Source: Nephromyces sp. MM_2019
Taxonomy: Eukaryota > Apicomplexa > Aconoidasida > Nephromycida
Reading direction: 5' to 3'
Assembly: GCA_015657535.1 (NCBI GenBank)
Contig: JADHZB010000176.1
Location: 1-49,057, forward strand
Length of the DNA: 49,057 nt
The position numbers and the translations under genes are program-made. Shown here in pieces: positions 24,101 to 37,200 of this stretch. Numbering within the stretch: the first letter of the stretch is position 1; the number at the start of each line of letters is the position of its first letter. A model generated the notes under the pieces. It did no database searches and was not told the DNA's origin. It was given only the letters and a program-made list of their open reading frames with translations.

Positions 24101-27009
24101 GAGCACTCCAAAAGGAATCTTTAATGCTCTGCATTCCTTTCTAGGCATTGTTAGACATGTTGGAAGATACTGATTACCCGCGAACTTTATATGCCTAAAA
24201 TATAGATAATACTTAAAATTTTTTTTTATTTTCAAATTGGAAGCAGTTTCTATTAACTGAAGTTTTGTATTTTTTTCCCTGAATGGTTTTTTTTTACAAA
24301 ACTTGTAAGTCTTCTAATTTTTTAAAATTGCCAATCGCATGTATTTATTCAGCTTTTATTTAATCAAAATATTTTTCCTGGAATGTTCGAAAGAATCGGC
24401 GCTTAAACTGCCCTGATTTTCCCACTAACTTAGTATCATCAATGAAGGAAGCTTTTTAACATAAAAATCGCTCGAATTATAGCAAAGTCTCCAACAAGAT
24501 CAGTGATGTAACGTGGTCTAAAAATTTTTAGAGCTGCATTGTACAATGAGCTCCATTTTAAAATAGGCTTTAAGTATGCTTCATTTCCCAGCTTAAAGTT
24601 ATTCCCGAGTGGAAAATTTCATTTTTCGGTTGTTTAGCGATGCAGAGGATAGAATTCATTTGAGTTGAACGAGTACTAATCGCAAAGAAGTGCCTTTGTC
24701 AGCACCGCTATAACGCGATGTTAAAACCCTTTTTAAAGGCTGCGACGAAGTATCTCCTTTTTAATACTATTTTAAACTCATGATAGAATGTTTTTTTTAC
24801 ACTTTTTTTATTTTGTTCTATCATGAAGCTTGGATAATTTTTTTTGGCAAAATAAACATTTTTTGGAAAATGAGAGTTCATAGTTTTCCGATATCCTTTT
24901 TTATTTTTTAAATTTAAAACGTATATTCATAAGCTAAAAGCTTATTATACGGATGCGTTACTTTCATATATGACGTAGCAAACTTTTTTCCTGAAACTGG
25001 TCATGCTTCATATATTCCTTAAATAATGAGAGCAGAAGGTAACTAGCATGCAAGTGTGATCAGAATTACATTTTTTTGGCATGCCAATCATAATTTTAAA
25101 GCTATAGGAAATGCAAGACACCTAGGGAAATAACCTCAGGAGACGAGCTATCACATTAAATTTTTGCTTTCTAAAAACACAATTGACGATCACGATCTTA
25201 ATTTTTTTCATCAAAAAGGTTATCTTGCTGCTGTGGAAACATTTATTGTTAGAAAACTTGTAGCTGAAAATCAGGTGCAGTCGGCGTATTGCATGGCATT
25301 AGCCGATTTTATAAAATGAGACAATCAGATGGTTAAATCCCTATGAATCAACGTTTAGGGTTTCTGAAACTTTCATCATTACCAAGCACATAGAACTTAC
25401 TCAAGTTGTAGTATGCAATAACGAACCCAGCATCGTTGGTAATAAGCAGGAGCAGCATGAACTTAATAGTATTTTATAATCGTAGAGTTAGGGGGAAAAT
25501 TTAGGTATATGAAGAGCAGGTATAGCTTTTCTATAGAAAGGAGTACACACCATGCTATCTTGGATAATATGTGGTCATTGTGAATTCTTCTTTCAAAAAG
25601 CATAAGCAAGGTAAGTACTACATATCAGGGCAATGCAGATGTGGGGGCATTAAGAATTTTCGCAGCAGCTAAACCTGAAGAATTTGTTCATCATAGAATG
25701 ATATGAGTATGAGTATTAGACTCTTTGAATATTTTGTGTTAGGATGTAGCTTTGGTCTTGCAAAAAAAATCAAGCAAGCTTTTTTATATGGCTGAAGTAA
25801 GTTTTAATTCAAACTAATAAAAGATGAATAACTTAGTGTATTGGCAGCTAGTGAGTATAAATATTTTTTTCGTTAGTTTATATCCTTACAATTGCTTCCA
25901 AACTAAACGCAACGTAAGGTTAGTATATTGACACCTCAAAGAGAAGTTGTACTAACTTTGAACCCTACTTAGTAGATGATATCTCAAACCCGCTACTTTT
26001 TGCAAGCCTAAATTTCGCCTGAATTACATTATACAGCAGAGATGCGAAGTTGATAATAGTAGGAAATCTATCCAACTGTCAAATCAAATTTGAGATTAGC
26101 GACGTATTTGAAAGATGTAATTTCTCTGTTATGGTTAGTAAAAGCTGATTTTCGCTTAATGGACCTATAGCGGCATGCATACGTATCATCTTTAGGTGTT
26201 TTTGGAGCCTCAAGGACGGTCGCAGTTATATATGAAAGCTAATTTTAAAGCCATTAATAAGTACACTTTTGTTTACAATTTGAATGTTCGTCAAATTTAC
26301 TTGGAACTGCTTCACAGAAAAGCAGACTTTATAAGCCTTTTAAAGCTCTTTTTTTCACAGAGATGCTCATTTACTGAAGGTATGAGAGTGATATATTGTA
26401 CGTTCCATAAAATTGCACTCATTCATTCCAATGTAGGGATTGTATGTTTGTTGATAGATAATTATTTTCAACCTTGAACAAACTAAAAGCTTCAGATTAA
26501 AAAAATATCTTGGGACTGATTCACGAGGCACAATAGAGTAAGCTAATATAGTATTCAGTAAAGTTGTATAGAAACTTTGCTTGTTCCCTCGAAGAATCCA
26601 CAGCCAATAGCATTATCTTCAAATGTTTGTTTCGACTGAAATTTACCTGAAATTTGCTGTTTTTTTGTTGATAAACAGGCTCATACAATACGAAGACGGC
26701 ATAGCTGCATTCTTGGTGGTGATCAAGGAATTCATACAACGCATAGTAAATGAGGAAAATAGGCTTATTAGAACGCAGATAGACTAAGAATTCCGCAGAA
26801 AGTTTCAGCAGAGCTAAAGGTGTCACCATTCGGAGAAATTTACTACTTCCTCAAAGTACCAGATAAAAAAGGCAGTGAAAATGCCGCAGTGATCATAAAG
26901 TTTCCTGAAAATATAAAGGTAGGGGAAATAAAGTCCCGTGGTACAACATAGTATCAATCTTGGTTAATCTATAGTTGGGACTCTCGGGTCAAAGTAAAAT
27001 CGATTGAAA
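21112..27009. other. gene-poor AT-rich region between tandem arrays and kinase
   Basis: About 5.9 kb with no confident gene. Open segments with some protein character: 21131-21286 minus (bounded by a plausible acceptor and donor, rich in Tyr, Ile and Gly), 22392-22628 plus, 22679-22888 minus (69 aa from an ATG, six Cys), 26196-26477 plus and 26521-26829 minus. None has a domain I recognise. Long A/T homopolymers are frequent and CA/TG microsatellites are absent. Confidence 0.45.
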
Positions 27010-30000
27010 ATGTCGCAAGCCGGTGCTGCTGTCCAGAACTATTTTGCTTACAAAAGAGGCAGGCCGGAAAAAGTCTCTAGAACAAGAAAGAGTTTGATAG
27101 GGGAATCTAGCATTGTTCAGAAAGATGTTATACCATCTAAAAATATATCACAATGTGATTACGCTGACCTGAAAGGGTTACCAAATGATTTAGATGTAAA
27201 AAAGTACAAGTTAAGGAGCACATCAAAAATCACAGTTGAGGACGCCTTATACAGACATCCTCTTCAAATAAACGAGGACATACTCTGTGAAGTACAAAAT
27301 TCGCAAGAGTTAGATCCAAATGATGTTGAAGTCTCAACGGTGGCAAAACAAAACTCAGGCATTTCAAGTTCCGAAGGCCCCATTTATACGTTGGAGTCTT
27401 CGATTGAAAAACATGTTTCGAGTAATACAGTGGATGGGACAGATAAAAAACAGGTGCACTTCAAACCAAAACTATCAAAATCAATTCGAGTTGATTCCAT
27501 ACCTAGACCTCGATCCAGAAGCGTGACATCTAAAGCTTGCAGCACAGCGGCAAAAAAATGGCCTGATTCTCACAGAGTGAAATTACCGTCGAAGCAGTAT
27601 GCGCGCAGGAGCTCCAATCATGCTAGTAGATCAAAACTGAAACAACTATCCAGTAAAAGCAAACAACCAGCTAAAAAGCCCGAAGAAAAAAGTTCACTCA
27701 GCGAAAAAATCATCGATAAGCAAAGTCTGGAGGATGAGAATTTATGCACCAATGATCATTCCTACGATGCTCCACGTATCGGGATATGCGAGGACATGAA
27801 TATTTCTTCCCTTATTAGTGAGGACCTGGTCATCACGGAAGATAATACTGATAGTGTTTGGAATGCCATCTCTGACAGGGAAAAGTTGCCAAGTATTGAC
27901 CAAGCGTCTCCCTCGAGCAGTGCAATGCATATACTTTCAACGTCTAGCACCACACCTACACCTTCAACATCTTCTTCCATTAGCTCCAGTGAATCTAGAA
28001 GTACAGTAATGAGCAGAAGACCGGAGAGCTATAATAAACTAGAATCTTCGCAGCCCTTATCCAATTATGATTTTTCGAAAATTACATTTATGAAGGAAGA
28101 TACCGATTTAATTAATGTCCATCGCTGGGGTTACGTACAGAGCGGTAATATTTTAGGTGAAGGGACTTACGGAAAAGTCTACAAGATGCAGAATGCTGAA
28201 ACGCAAGAGATACGGGCCTTTAAGAGAAGTTTCGTGAATGCTAGCACTGGGCTGCCTTCATGGCTTTATCGAGAGGTATCACTACTAAACTCGCTTGAAC
28301 ACCCATACATAATCGATTTGATTGAGGTGTTCATAGGGCCAGGACGAGTGTACTTGTCATTTCCATATGTTAACGGCGGGAATCTCATGGAATTTACGCA
28401 AAGGTTTTATCCTAAAGGGATGCCACTAAGCTTGATACGATTAATAGCGCAACAATTGCTTGCTGCCGTCGCTAATTGCCATAGACAGCGTATCATTCAT
28501 CGGGATTTAAAACCAGAAAATATTTTATGCGTTCTTGAGGAAGAGGAGCAGAATTTAGGGCTGAATAATAAGATTTCAGCGTCGCTACAAGGCAAAGAAA
28601 ACAATTCCATAGATTTTTACTCTGTATCTGAGAGTTTAGCGTTCGAAGAAGAGTCGCACAGGTTTGGCAGCGATGTGGAGCGAGGCTTAAAATTCAGCCA
28701 GGAAGGAGATGAATGCTATATCGGCAGAGGAAATCATTCTTCTCTTTCATACATGGAAACTGATTTAGCAAAGAATATTGAATATGACAGTAGTACATTA
28801 AGAAATGTATCTAATTTTGATGCCATGAACTCAGAACCTCCGAGTGACTTGAAAACCGAAGATTCCAAGGATTCAGCAGGGCGACTGGCTGCAAAGAAGC
28901 AAATTACCCTGAAGCGAATCCTTCTGGCAGATTTTGGGCTAGCTCGATCTATACGGCAACAAAATCAGCAGGGACTAACACCGGAAGTAATAACACTGAA
29001 CTATCGTCCGATTGAATTGTTACTAGGAATGTCAGACTACTCTAGTGCCGTCGACATATGGTCAATTGGCTGCATTCTCCTCGAACTTTTTGTTGGCCCC
29101 AAGAGCTTTAGACGAGCATTCTTTGGAGAGGAATGTATAACGGAATTTGGGGTGACGATAAGACTTCTCCAGAGATTTGGGCGGCCTTCTAAAGAGAGTT
29201 GGCCTCGCTTGTATTCTCTTCCGTTTGCGGTAAGCCAGCTTGTCTTCAGTAGACAGAATGTACATGGGCGTTGTCCTGGGTGTGGTTTCGGTTGCATTTG
29301 TACACTACTGCTTGGTGCATTGCAGATTTCAATCTCAGAAGCTACAAAAATGGAAGCTCCATCCATTCTTTTTGAATAGCTTAAAGCTTTACAAAAATAA
29401 TGTAGTTCGCCACCATAACTCCTCCTTTTCATAAAGCTAACGAAACGATTGCGAACTAAAAGGCAAGAAGGATGGCCTCCATCGTTGAGTTGTAAGCTCG
29501 CCCAAGCAACTGCGTTAACGTGTATCTGCAGCCTACGATATGCACCTAAACATACGGTATACCAGGAATGCTTTTAATTAGACTGTAACTTGAGTCCTTC
29601 GTAGCACGAGTCTGTTGAGCTATGTGAAAGTTTAGACCCTATTTGTTCCGAAAATTTTATCGACAGAAACCAAGCAGGTTTTTCCTGTGCAGTGTCTTCT
29701 ACTTGTTTTTTCTTCCGCCGCATGGATGAAAAAGCTAGAGACAAGAATCGCGTGTTCACAGTCTAGTTTGTGCCATTATTTATGCCTTTGCCATATTTTT
29801 CTATTTTTATTCTAGCCCATTCCCCTAAGTTTAGAGCATAATTTTGCTGTTAATGTCAAAAATCATCGTTAGATATTTGCTTCAAGCACTCCGGGACGAC
29901 TAGACAAGATTCTTAGATTCGAATTTAAGAATCTTGGATTACCGTTAATAAGCATCCTTAATTTTACTAAGCGCCATATGCCTTTGCTTATGCTGCAGCT

Positions 30001-30375
30001 CTTGAATCCTACTAGCCTGTATTATTTTAACGTGATTTTCTCTGCCCTCGTGCACATCATTTGAAAGCAATTTTCCCATTTTTATTTGCTCTTCAGTCCA
30101 CTGTCTTACCTAATATTGTGGTATCTGATGGAGATACCCTCACAGATATCTTTGTACTTCGGCCTGATGCTGAGGAACCTTTCAAAAATCTTATAAAAAG
30201 GTACTAAATTATCGCTTGCTTAGTAAAAATGTGGACTATGCACTCTTGTGAACATTGCGGACGATCAAACTAATTTTCAGCACACTGAGTTTTTATTTTT
30301 TGCAGGATGCTACATTTGAATCCTGAAGATCGTATTACAGCGGCTAGAGCGCTGAGGCATCAATGGTTGCTTTGA
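27010..30375 (+). CDS. CDK-like (CMGC) serine/threonine protein kinase with large insert
   Basis: Three exons: 27010-29229, 30097-30200, 30306-30375; GT-AG junctions, phases agree, about 797 aa. The first 360 residues are Ser/Lys-rich and probably disordered. Kinase domain from about residue 375: glycine loop GEGTYGKV (383-390), catalytic Lys405 (RAFKR), a PSTAIRE-like C-helix GLPSWLYRE (Glu422), catalytic loop HRDLKPENIL (497-506, Asp499), then about 130 acidic and Ser-rich residues, then DFG (641-643). The activation segment ends PEVITLNYRPIELLLG, so the usual APE triplet is altered. DIWSIGCILLELF and, in the last exon, LNPEDRITAARALRHQW complete the C-lobe. The family phosphorylates Ser/Thr-Pro sites, usually with a cyclin partner; the PSTAIRE-position variant suggests a cyclin-dependent or CDK-related enzyme but no specific orthologue is clear. 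The start is the first ATG in the frame; an in-frame TTG two codons earlier was not used. All catalytic residues are present, so activity is expected. Confidence 0.9.
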
Positions 30376-33300
30376 AGTGACGCTATCTAATACTGCTAAT
30401 TGCTCATAATGGTGAACCTAGTACGAAAATTGCGGAGTTACGCAGAGTTTCCAAATTTGCTTTGCATGATATTACGTTTTGGGACACGCATTAAAGTTAA
30501 ATATCGAAGTTTTTTCTAGGGGCTAATTCCTGGATTGAATATGTACTACCCCTCAGCGAATCATGCTGAATCACAGAATTGTGAATTGGGAACGATTTTA
30601 GCCCCTTTTTCTAAGATTAATTTTGGTGTTAGGTAAACTTAAATCTATCAAAGCTTCCATTTTAATAGTAAGTAAGCGTAAGCCCAAGCTGTTTGCTGCA
30701 TAAATGATGTTGGTCGCTCCCATGGTCATAAGATGCATGGGAGTGCCAGACTAAGAATAGAGCTGCTTTGAGGCTATCAAGGCTGGCGCATGAATATATT
30801 GCATCGAAATGACCCCCCTTATTTTTTTAAGGCCGGGGAAATCTGCGTAAACAGTTGCAATGGCTCCAAGCTAAAGCTTGCACATATCTTGCTATTTGGG
30901 ATTCAACCAACAAAATGTACGAAATAGTAGCTCCGTTTTCAAGCTTTCAGGCAGATACTGTCGTGTGCCCATCTAGAGGCACTACGATCTTCTAAACTAG
31001 CTAATGTTGCAACTTAGCGGAGATGCAACATATTCACCCAAAGGGATTTTCTTGACTCGCATTAGCTACGAAGTGATGAAACCAAATTAAGTCTATAAGG
31101 TAGCGTTACTGCAAGAAAATGCATTGCGTAGCGCTTTGCAGCTTAACTTATCACTTTGTGAAAAATGTAATATATTCTGTGGCCTGAGAAGGAAATCAGG
31201 CTCCCATGGATATCAAAACCCGATCAAAAATCTGACGTTGAAGCTAGTAAAGGGGCGCCGTTACTTTTTGGATTACTGCTTTCCTGATAGAAATCCTTCT
31301 ATGTTGATCACATCAACTTTATCAAAGTAAAACACAAAAATTCTAGATGGGCGTTCAATATTAGTTGATGCATTTCTTTCACTGAGTTGAAGTGGTAACT
31401 GAGACTGATACGAGTCACGTGCTAAAGACGCATTTGCAGCTTCATCAGCGGAGAAGCTCGATTTTCAAGATATCGTGAACAAGTGGGCTCGGAGAACTGC
31501 AAGCAAACAGGGGTGAAATTGTATTTATCCCCTTGTTTTACATCGCCTGAGAAAGGATTCTCTAGAATGTCCTGACAAAGTTTAAGGTGCAGTACAAAAG
31601 ATCTCGGATTTGCGAAGCCACCTATGTACACTGGAACTAAATAAAAAATTGGCTGAATAGAAGAATTGCAGCAAACCCCCATTTTCCTATTATACGGGTG
31701 CTTACGCTAAGCCCTACCGCACTGTATTTTCCTTCCTGAAATATGCTTACTAGTTTCAGTTCATAGTATCGAGGAAGTTTCTAGCTTGAATATTTTCAAG
31801 GGCTGCGCGCAGTCAAATAAGGCATGCTTTGCAGTTTTATTACTCAGTTAATTGTACCGAGAGGTCTGCATAAAAAATATAATCATATTAAAATATACAA
31901 TTGCTTATATAGTAATTTAAGTAACAGACGATTTAAACAATAGTTTTTCGCGGTAACTCTACACAAAGAAAACGGTATCTGCAGTTGTTACAATAATAGC
32001 AGTGATAGTGATGATAATAATCATAGTACTAGCAATAACAATAATAATAGCATTGATAATAACAATAGCAATAAGAATAATAACAGTAATAACAATTAAT
32101 GATAACAATATTCCTTATACAACACAACCATTCTTTAAAGGTTTATACAAGCTTCAAAAGCTCTAGAAGGTTCCTTCGGTGCACCAGCGGAAAGTAGCGC
32201 TTTTTTCTTGCTTCAAGACCCCAAAATATACGCTGAGGAGGAGCAGAATTAATTTTTTTTGTGCAGGGAATGTTCTCAACTATCCTTGGGGCAAGCTTTG
32301 CTGAAATTTTGTTATTGTTTTTTGGAATAATCATTTGTATTCTTAAATTGACGAAGCCCCCATGGAGCAATATTTCAATCGCGCATGTGCAATTCATTAT
32401 ACAAAGCGAAACAAAAGTAGTATAGCAGCAGCAATAGTAGCCTCAGAGTGCTGCATTATCTTGCAACACGTTATTCTAGGCTTGCAAGCATGCAGTAGTA
32501 TCTAGGATTCTATCAGAAGTACAGAGAAATTGGGGTAAATTGAGATTTAAACTGCTTTTCCCCACCATAATTAAAAAGAGTCATCGTCTCTTGACTCTTT
32601 ATTATATGGTAGTCTTCACGCCTAAATGTGTGAATACTTCATGTATCACAGGAAAAAAGATTTTTTTGCCAGATAGATGTCTTCTTTTGGATTTAAAGCT
32701 TTTATAATAGCCCAGGGAAGGGCAAAGTACATACCCATAAACTCATTGAAAATAGCACAGAAACTTCAAGAAAAGCCCTTTATACTCTCGGCAAATGTGA
32801 CGAGTTGCTAATCGGGGTGCTATAATTACACGCGCAAAAAGTGTTATTTTGACTTTTCTTGATGCCGAAGTCAATGCTTTATGATCCGTTTTGAATCATT
32901 GCATATTTGCATGAAAATTTTTCCATATTTCATGCGCGCTACCAAAGGGAATTTTTTAGGTTGTTCAGAAAATTTCCCAGTAGACAAAGGTTACACTCTG
33001 CTCAGGTTTCCTAACTCTGTGTCTGCTACTCTGATATTGTTACACTTTGGAAAAAGCTTGCAAAAAAAACCCTATTATGGAGTCTTTATGCGTTTAAAGA
33101 CCTAGAACGCCCATTTCACACCGTAGGTGCATTATGCAGGTGACTTCTGGCACTCGAGTATTTTTTTGTATGCGTATATTGGCAGGACAGTAAAATACCT
33201 AGAAGCTCTCTCTTTTAACTGCGTTTTAGAGCAGCATAAATGCTTGATATTTTGTTTCCCCTTTTTTTCACCTATAATAATCTAATCCTTCAGATTAGAA

Positions 33301-34261
33301 AGGTACCAACCAGAAAACTGAATTCAGCACAATGTTACGCTGAGCATGATAAAATATTTATATAGCCGGTGAGAATATAACATGTTTTCCGTTAATTCAA
33401 TCCCTTCGAGCTTAATCCTACAAAAAGTGGTTATTGGCAAATTCTGCAAAGGATTCATTTTTCAACGCATATACCCAACTTTTTTTACCGAGCGACGGAA
33501 GTTGCATAGTAGGAGGAATTTTCCTAGTAATAGTTTTCAACAGCCAAGACAAAGGTTGCAACCCTTAAAAATATAGGCGATCCTGCGGTAGGTTTTTTTA
33601 ACAAAGCCCGCTAACATCTAGTCAAAAAAGTACCCAGATGCCCCGCTCCCCCCTATCAAGAGAGATACGCAAAGTGAAGTCTACTGATATTAGCTTTATA
33701 TGATACCACACTTTTTGCGCAGCGTTGTAGCCTGCACACAACCTTGAGACTAGTCATGAAGATTGTGCCAAAGGTTCGGGAAGTTGAGTCACCCTCATCT
33801 AATCAAAATTGCTTTCGGGGGGACTAGGTAGATTCCCTCCGAGAATTTAAACGCAGTTTGAGCGGCTGTCCCTGAAGATGTAGCAGGAAGCTACGACGAA
33901 ATCTGCCTCTAGCCGCTTTCCATGGAGGCTAGATTCGCTGGAATGCCAGCTCGATATATATTTCATAGAAAATAAATTGATGAAGGAATAAAAAAAATAT
34001 TTGGAGGGTGAGTTGCAATGTATGCATATTAGGCTAGTATTTTCTACAGCGGGGCAATATCGCATTCCTTTACCATGAATAAATTCAATTATCGTATCAA
34101 TTTTTGCAACTAGCTATTGAAGTCTGTTTGCTTGCTGAATCCTGCTGTATGCAAGTCAAAGATTTTGTAATTATATGAGCCAATCAGCCTATTTTCTGTT
34201 GTAATATAGAGGGCAGGTATGCAAGGATGCATGTGAAAACTCGGTGTAATCACCTATCACT
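30376..34261. other. intergenic region, no confident gene
   Basis: About 3.9 kb between the kinase and the pseudouridine synthase. Minus-strand open segments at 31422-31682 (four Cys) and 32143-32397, and plus-strand segments at 32881-33105 and 33382-33576, show no domain that I recognise. It contains the AAT/AAC-rich tract listed separately. It presumably holds the promoter of the plus-strand pseudouridine synthase. Confidence 0.5.
31990..32112. repeat. AAT/AAC trinucleotide-rich tract
   Basis: Imperfect trinucleotide repeat made of AATAATAAC, AGCAATAAC and GATAATAAC-like units on the plus strand. It is the only clear simple repeat in the central part of the window besides the two arrays near 20.6-21.1 kb. 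Confidence 0.85.
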
Positions 34262-37200
34262 ATGGCAAAAACATCAAAAAACCCCCTGCTGGACCAAGCA
34301 GATGTTCTGGATGAGGGTAGTGGTTTCACAGGAGTAGATTTAGATGCTCCTTCAAACGCCGTAGGTGAAGTCAGGGAAGGATTTGGAAGGGATGCTGATC
34401 CTAAACGGCCTTGCCACGCTGAGAACGGCAGGATTGAGGATGAAGATGATGGAATGAAAGTGATTACCGTTCGAAAGCTAACGGCTGAAGATGGAAAAGA
34501 AGGTTTTTTTCTGCCTCATCGTCCCTACGTATTCGTGATTGGGTAGGGTGAATGCAGATTGGCTTGCTATGTTTTCAGATGACAAGGACTGTTTTATTTT
34601 GACGAGTAGTTTCCTTGTCTGTTAATTTGCTAGATTTTGATGCTAGTCTTTCTTTGGGGAAATTGAAGCTGTAATTGCAAGAAACACACTAAGTGTGCGT
34701 ACATGGAAAGATGGGCGTTTATGCGGAAAGAGAGGCTTATATATATAGAAACGCACACGCATGCATACACAGACACACATAAGTATACATGGAAATATAC
34801 GCATATGTGTATGGAAACACACACGCATGTATACACAGACACACATGACCATATATGGAAATATTTGTGAAAATAGTACTTGTGGGGCACTATAAGTCTA
34901 ATTAGCATTATGCTGTGTAGTACTATTTCATTGTTTATAGCTCGATACTTTCATCATATATCTAAGCTTCTAGCAAGCAGCAGAGTAAGCCAAGGCTTCT
35001 TGATTGTTAAACAGCCCGTATGTCGCTTTCTGGTCCAGCTGCATACATTACTTTTGCGTTACTATTAAGAGAGCATTTTCGGTGTATATACTCTCATTTG
35101 ATGCTTATTTTTGAATATTTAACTATTTTAAAATGCTCCTGTGAGCGATTAAAGCTGTTTATGTGGTGATTTTCTCATGGTTAACCAGTTTTTTGAAGCC
35201 TTTACTTACCCTGTCTACATGCATGCTCGTCACAGCGTACTTTGAAGAAGCTTTTTTGCTGCACGCAAAGATTTGTTTGCAGAATTTTTTATGCGTATTG
35301 AAAATCCAGGTTTTGTGCTTTCTGCAGTTCATTTTGGTGCTTTTACGCGTATTACTTAATATGTTTGTATGTCATATTTAAATCATGGCACCTGCACATG
35401 ATGATCGCTTAACACATTGTAATCTCGCTGCATTACTGAAGCCTTTTTCTTGAGTTTCCAGCTTCTCTTACCCTTTTTTTCCGTGGTAATTATCACCCAG
35501 AAATCCGCTGCTTCAAATTAAGCTGTCAGATCGAAGCTGCTTGAATCACTTAGTTATGATGATATTCACTCTTAGTTCTACCCCACGATTATCAGTTAAA
35601 TGCAATTCTTAAAAGACAAAAATATGAGCTGCCTCGTGTTTTTTTTGCACACACCCCAACTCTACAATGGTGGGATATATACATTTAGCTGCTAAGCTGC
35701 ATCTCTCTGTAGCAGCTTTATCTAGTTAGCTCATCTCTCTGTGGCAGCTATGTTACTAGGATAAAATCTCACATATTTTCTGCTCTATGCAAAATTAAAC
35801 CTACAAATAATACTGAATGATATTAGTAATTACACTATATGGTTGATACATTGCTCTCTTTGCCTACTTCAGCTTTGATGGCTCAGCTTATTTTGGTTAC
35901 CAGAAGCAATCTGAAGATTTCAAGACTATAGAGGCAGAGCTTGAAGCTGCCGTGCAAACAGCGGGAGGAGTTTTCTCGTTGGGAAACAGCACAGAAGTGA
36001 AGTCTGTTGGCTGGTCTAGGTGTGCGAGAACTGATAAAGGTGTGCATGCTGTATGCCAGGTGGCGGCCGTAAAGTTGAGTATACCTGCTGCAGCAACTTC
36101 AATTACGGTAAGCGACAGGAAGAAGGGCTACTAGAGCTTTTCAAAGGGTTTTAAAGGAGTTCAGGTTTGCTATGTGATTGATGAGGTTTTAGCTGTTATT
36201 CGCTTGAGATGCAGTGTGTGTGGAACTTGTTGGATGCATTTAAGTGCCACAATCCTAGTAATTTTATTGCTTCCACAAGTATTAAGGCTAATAATCCTTG
36301 CACTAGCTCGGTGGAAAGCGAACTTTTTCCGAGAAAAAAAATACGCCAAGGCCTTTTTATTACTAGATAATCTCTCTATTGAAGTGAATCTCTAACTAGC
36401 TTGCTTTATTGATTCATTTCAAAATGAAAAACGGAAAAATGGCCTGATTGGTGCTAGAAGTTGCTGAAACGAGAGACGAGACACACACAAATCCTCTTAA
36501 AAAAACACTGCCACAGTCTTCATGCAGTAGCTTCTTTTAGTGGAAATTTGATCGGTATGTGCATTTCTCTCCCAAATTTCAGGTTAATGATGAGAAGGAA
36601 GATTTTCCAGAGGAGGAAGTACAGAAAACCCTAACCCCACAAGGTGTTTTGGATAGTGAAGTTTCCTTTTGCCAGAAGATTAACCGTTTTTTGCCTAGTG
36701 ATATCCGCTGTTTCAAGCTATTTAGGGTTTCTAAACGGTTTGATGCTCGGTGAGTGTTGCCCTCTTTTTCTTGTAGTTTATATACAACAAGTGGGAATTT
36801 GTAGATTTCCTAGTTGTTGCTAGCTAGCTCGTAAAAGTGTGGAATTCCCGCATATTTTTATTTAGAAGTTTTGGATTAAAAGCTCTATATCTCTCCTTGC
36901 TTTAATTGAGAATAATGAATTTGATAGTGTGAAGTTTACTAATGAAATGTGTGTTTCAGCTAGCTTTTGCTTGTACAAATGAAGGATCGTTTTTCTCGAG
37001 TGGTTTAGAATGCATTGATTCTGACGGCATGTTTGTTTGTGTTGATCTACAGTATGGGTTGATATATATTGTTAACTCCAATTGCACACATAGCGTTTTC
37101 TTGTTACATAAAAATTTGTGATGTTTAGCTTTTCTGATTGCTTTTTCCGGTCGATAAACGCAGCTGTTGGGATATTCATTCTTTTGCTGTGAAGCAGTTT

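Noticed and set aside
29230..29379. Read-through of kinase exon 1 past 29229 to the stop near 29379
   Set aside because: A good donor (GTAAGC) follows Ala at 29229, and the exon at 30097 resumes the kinase C-lobe in phase, while the read-through peptide does not look like a kinase.
29037..29432. 131-codon minus-strand frame over the end of kinase exon 1
   Set aside because: Antisense shadow of the kinase exon, which has clear domain motifs in the plus frame.
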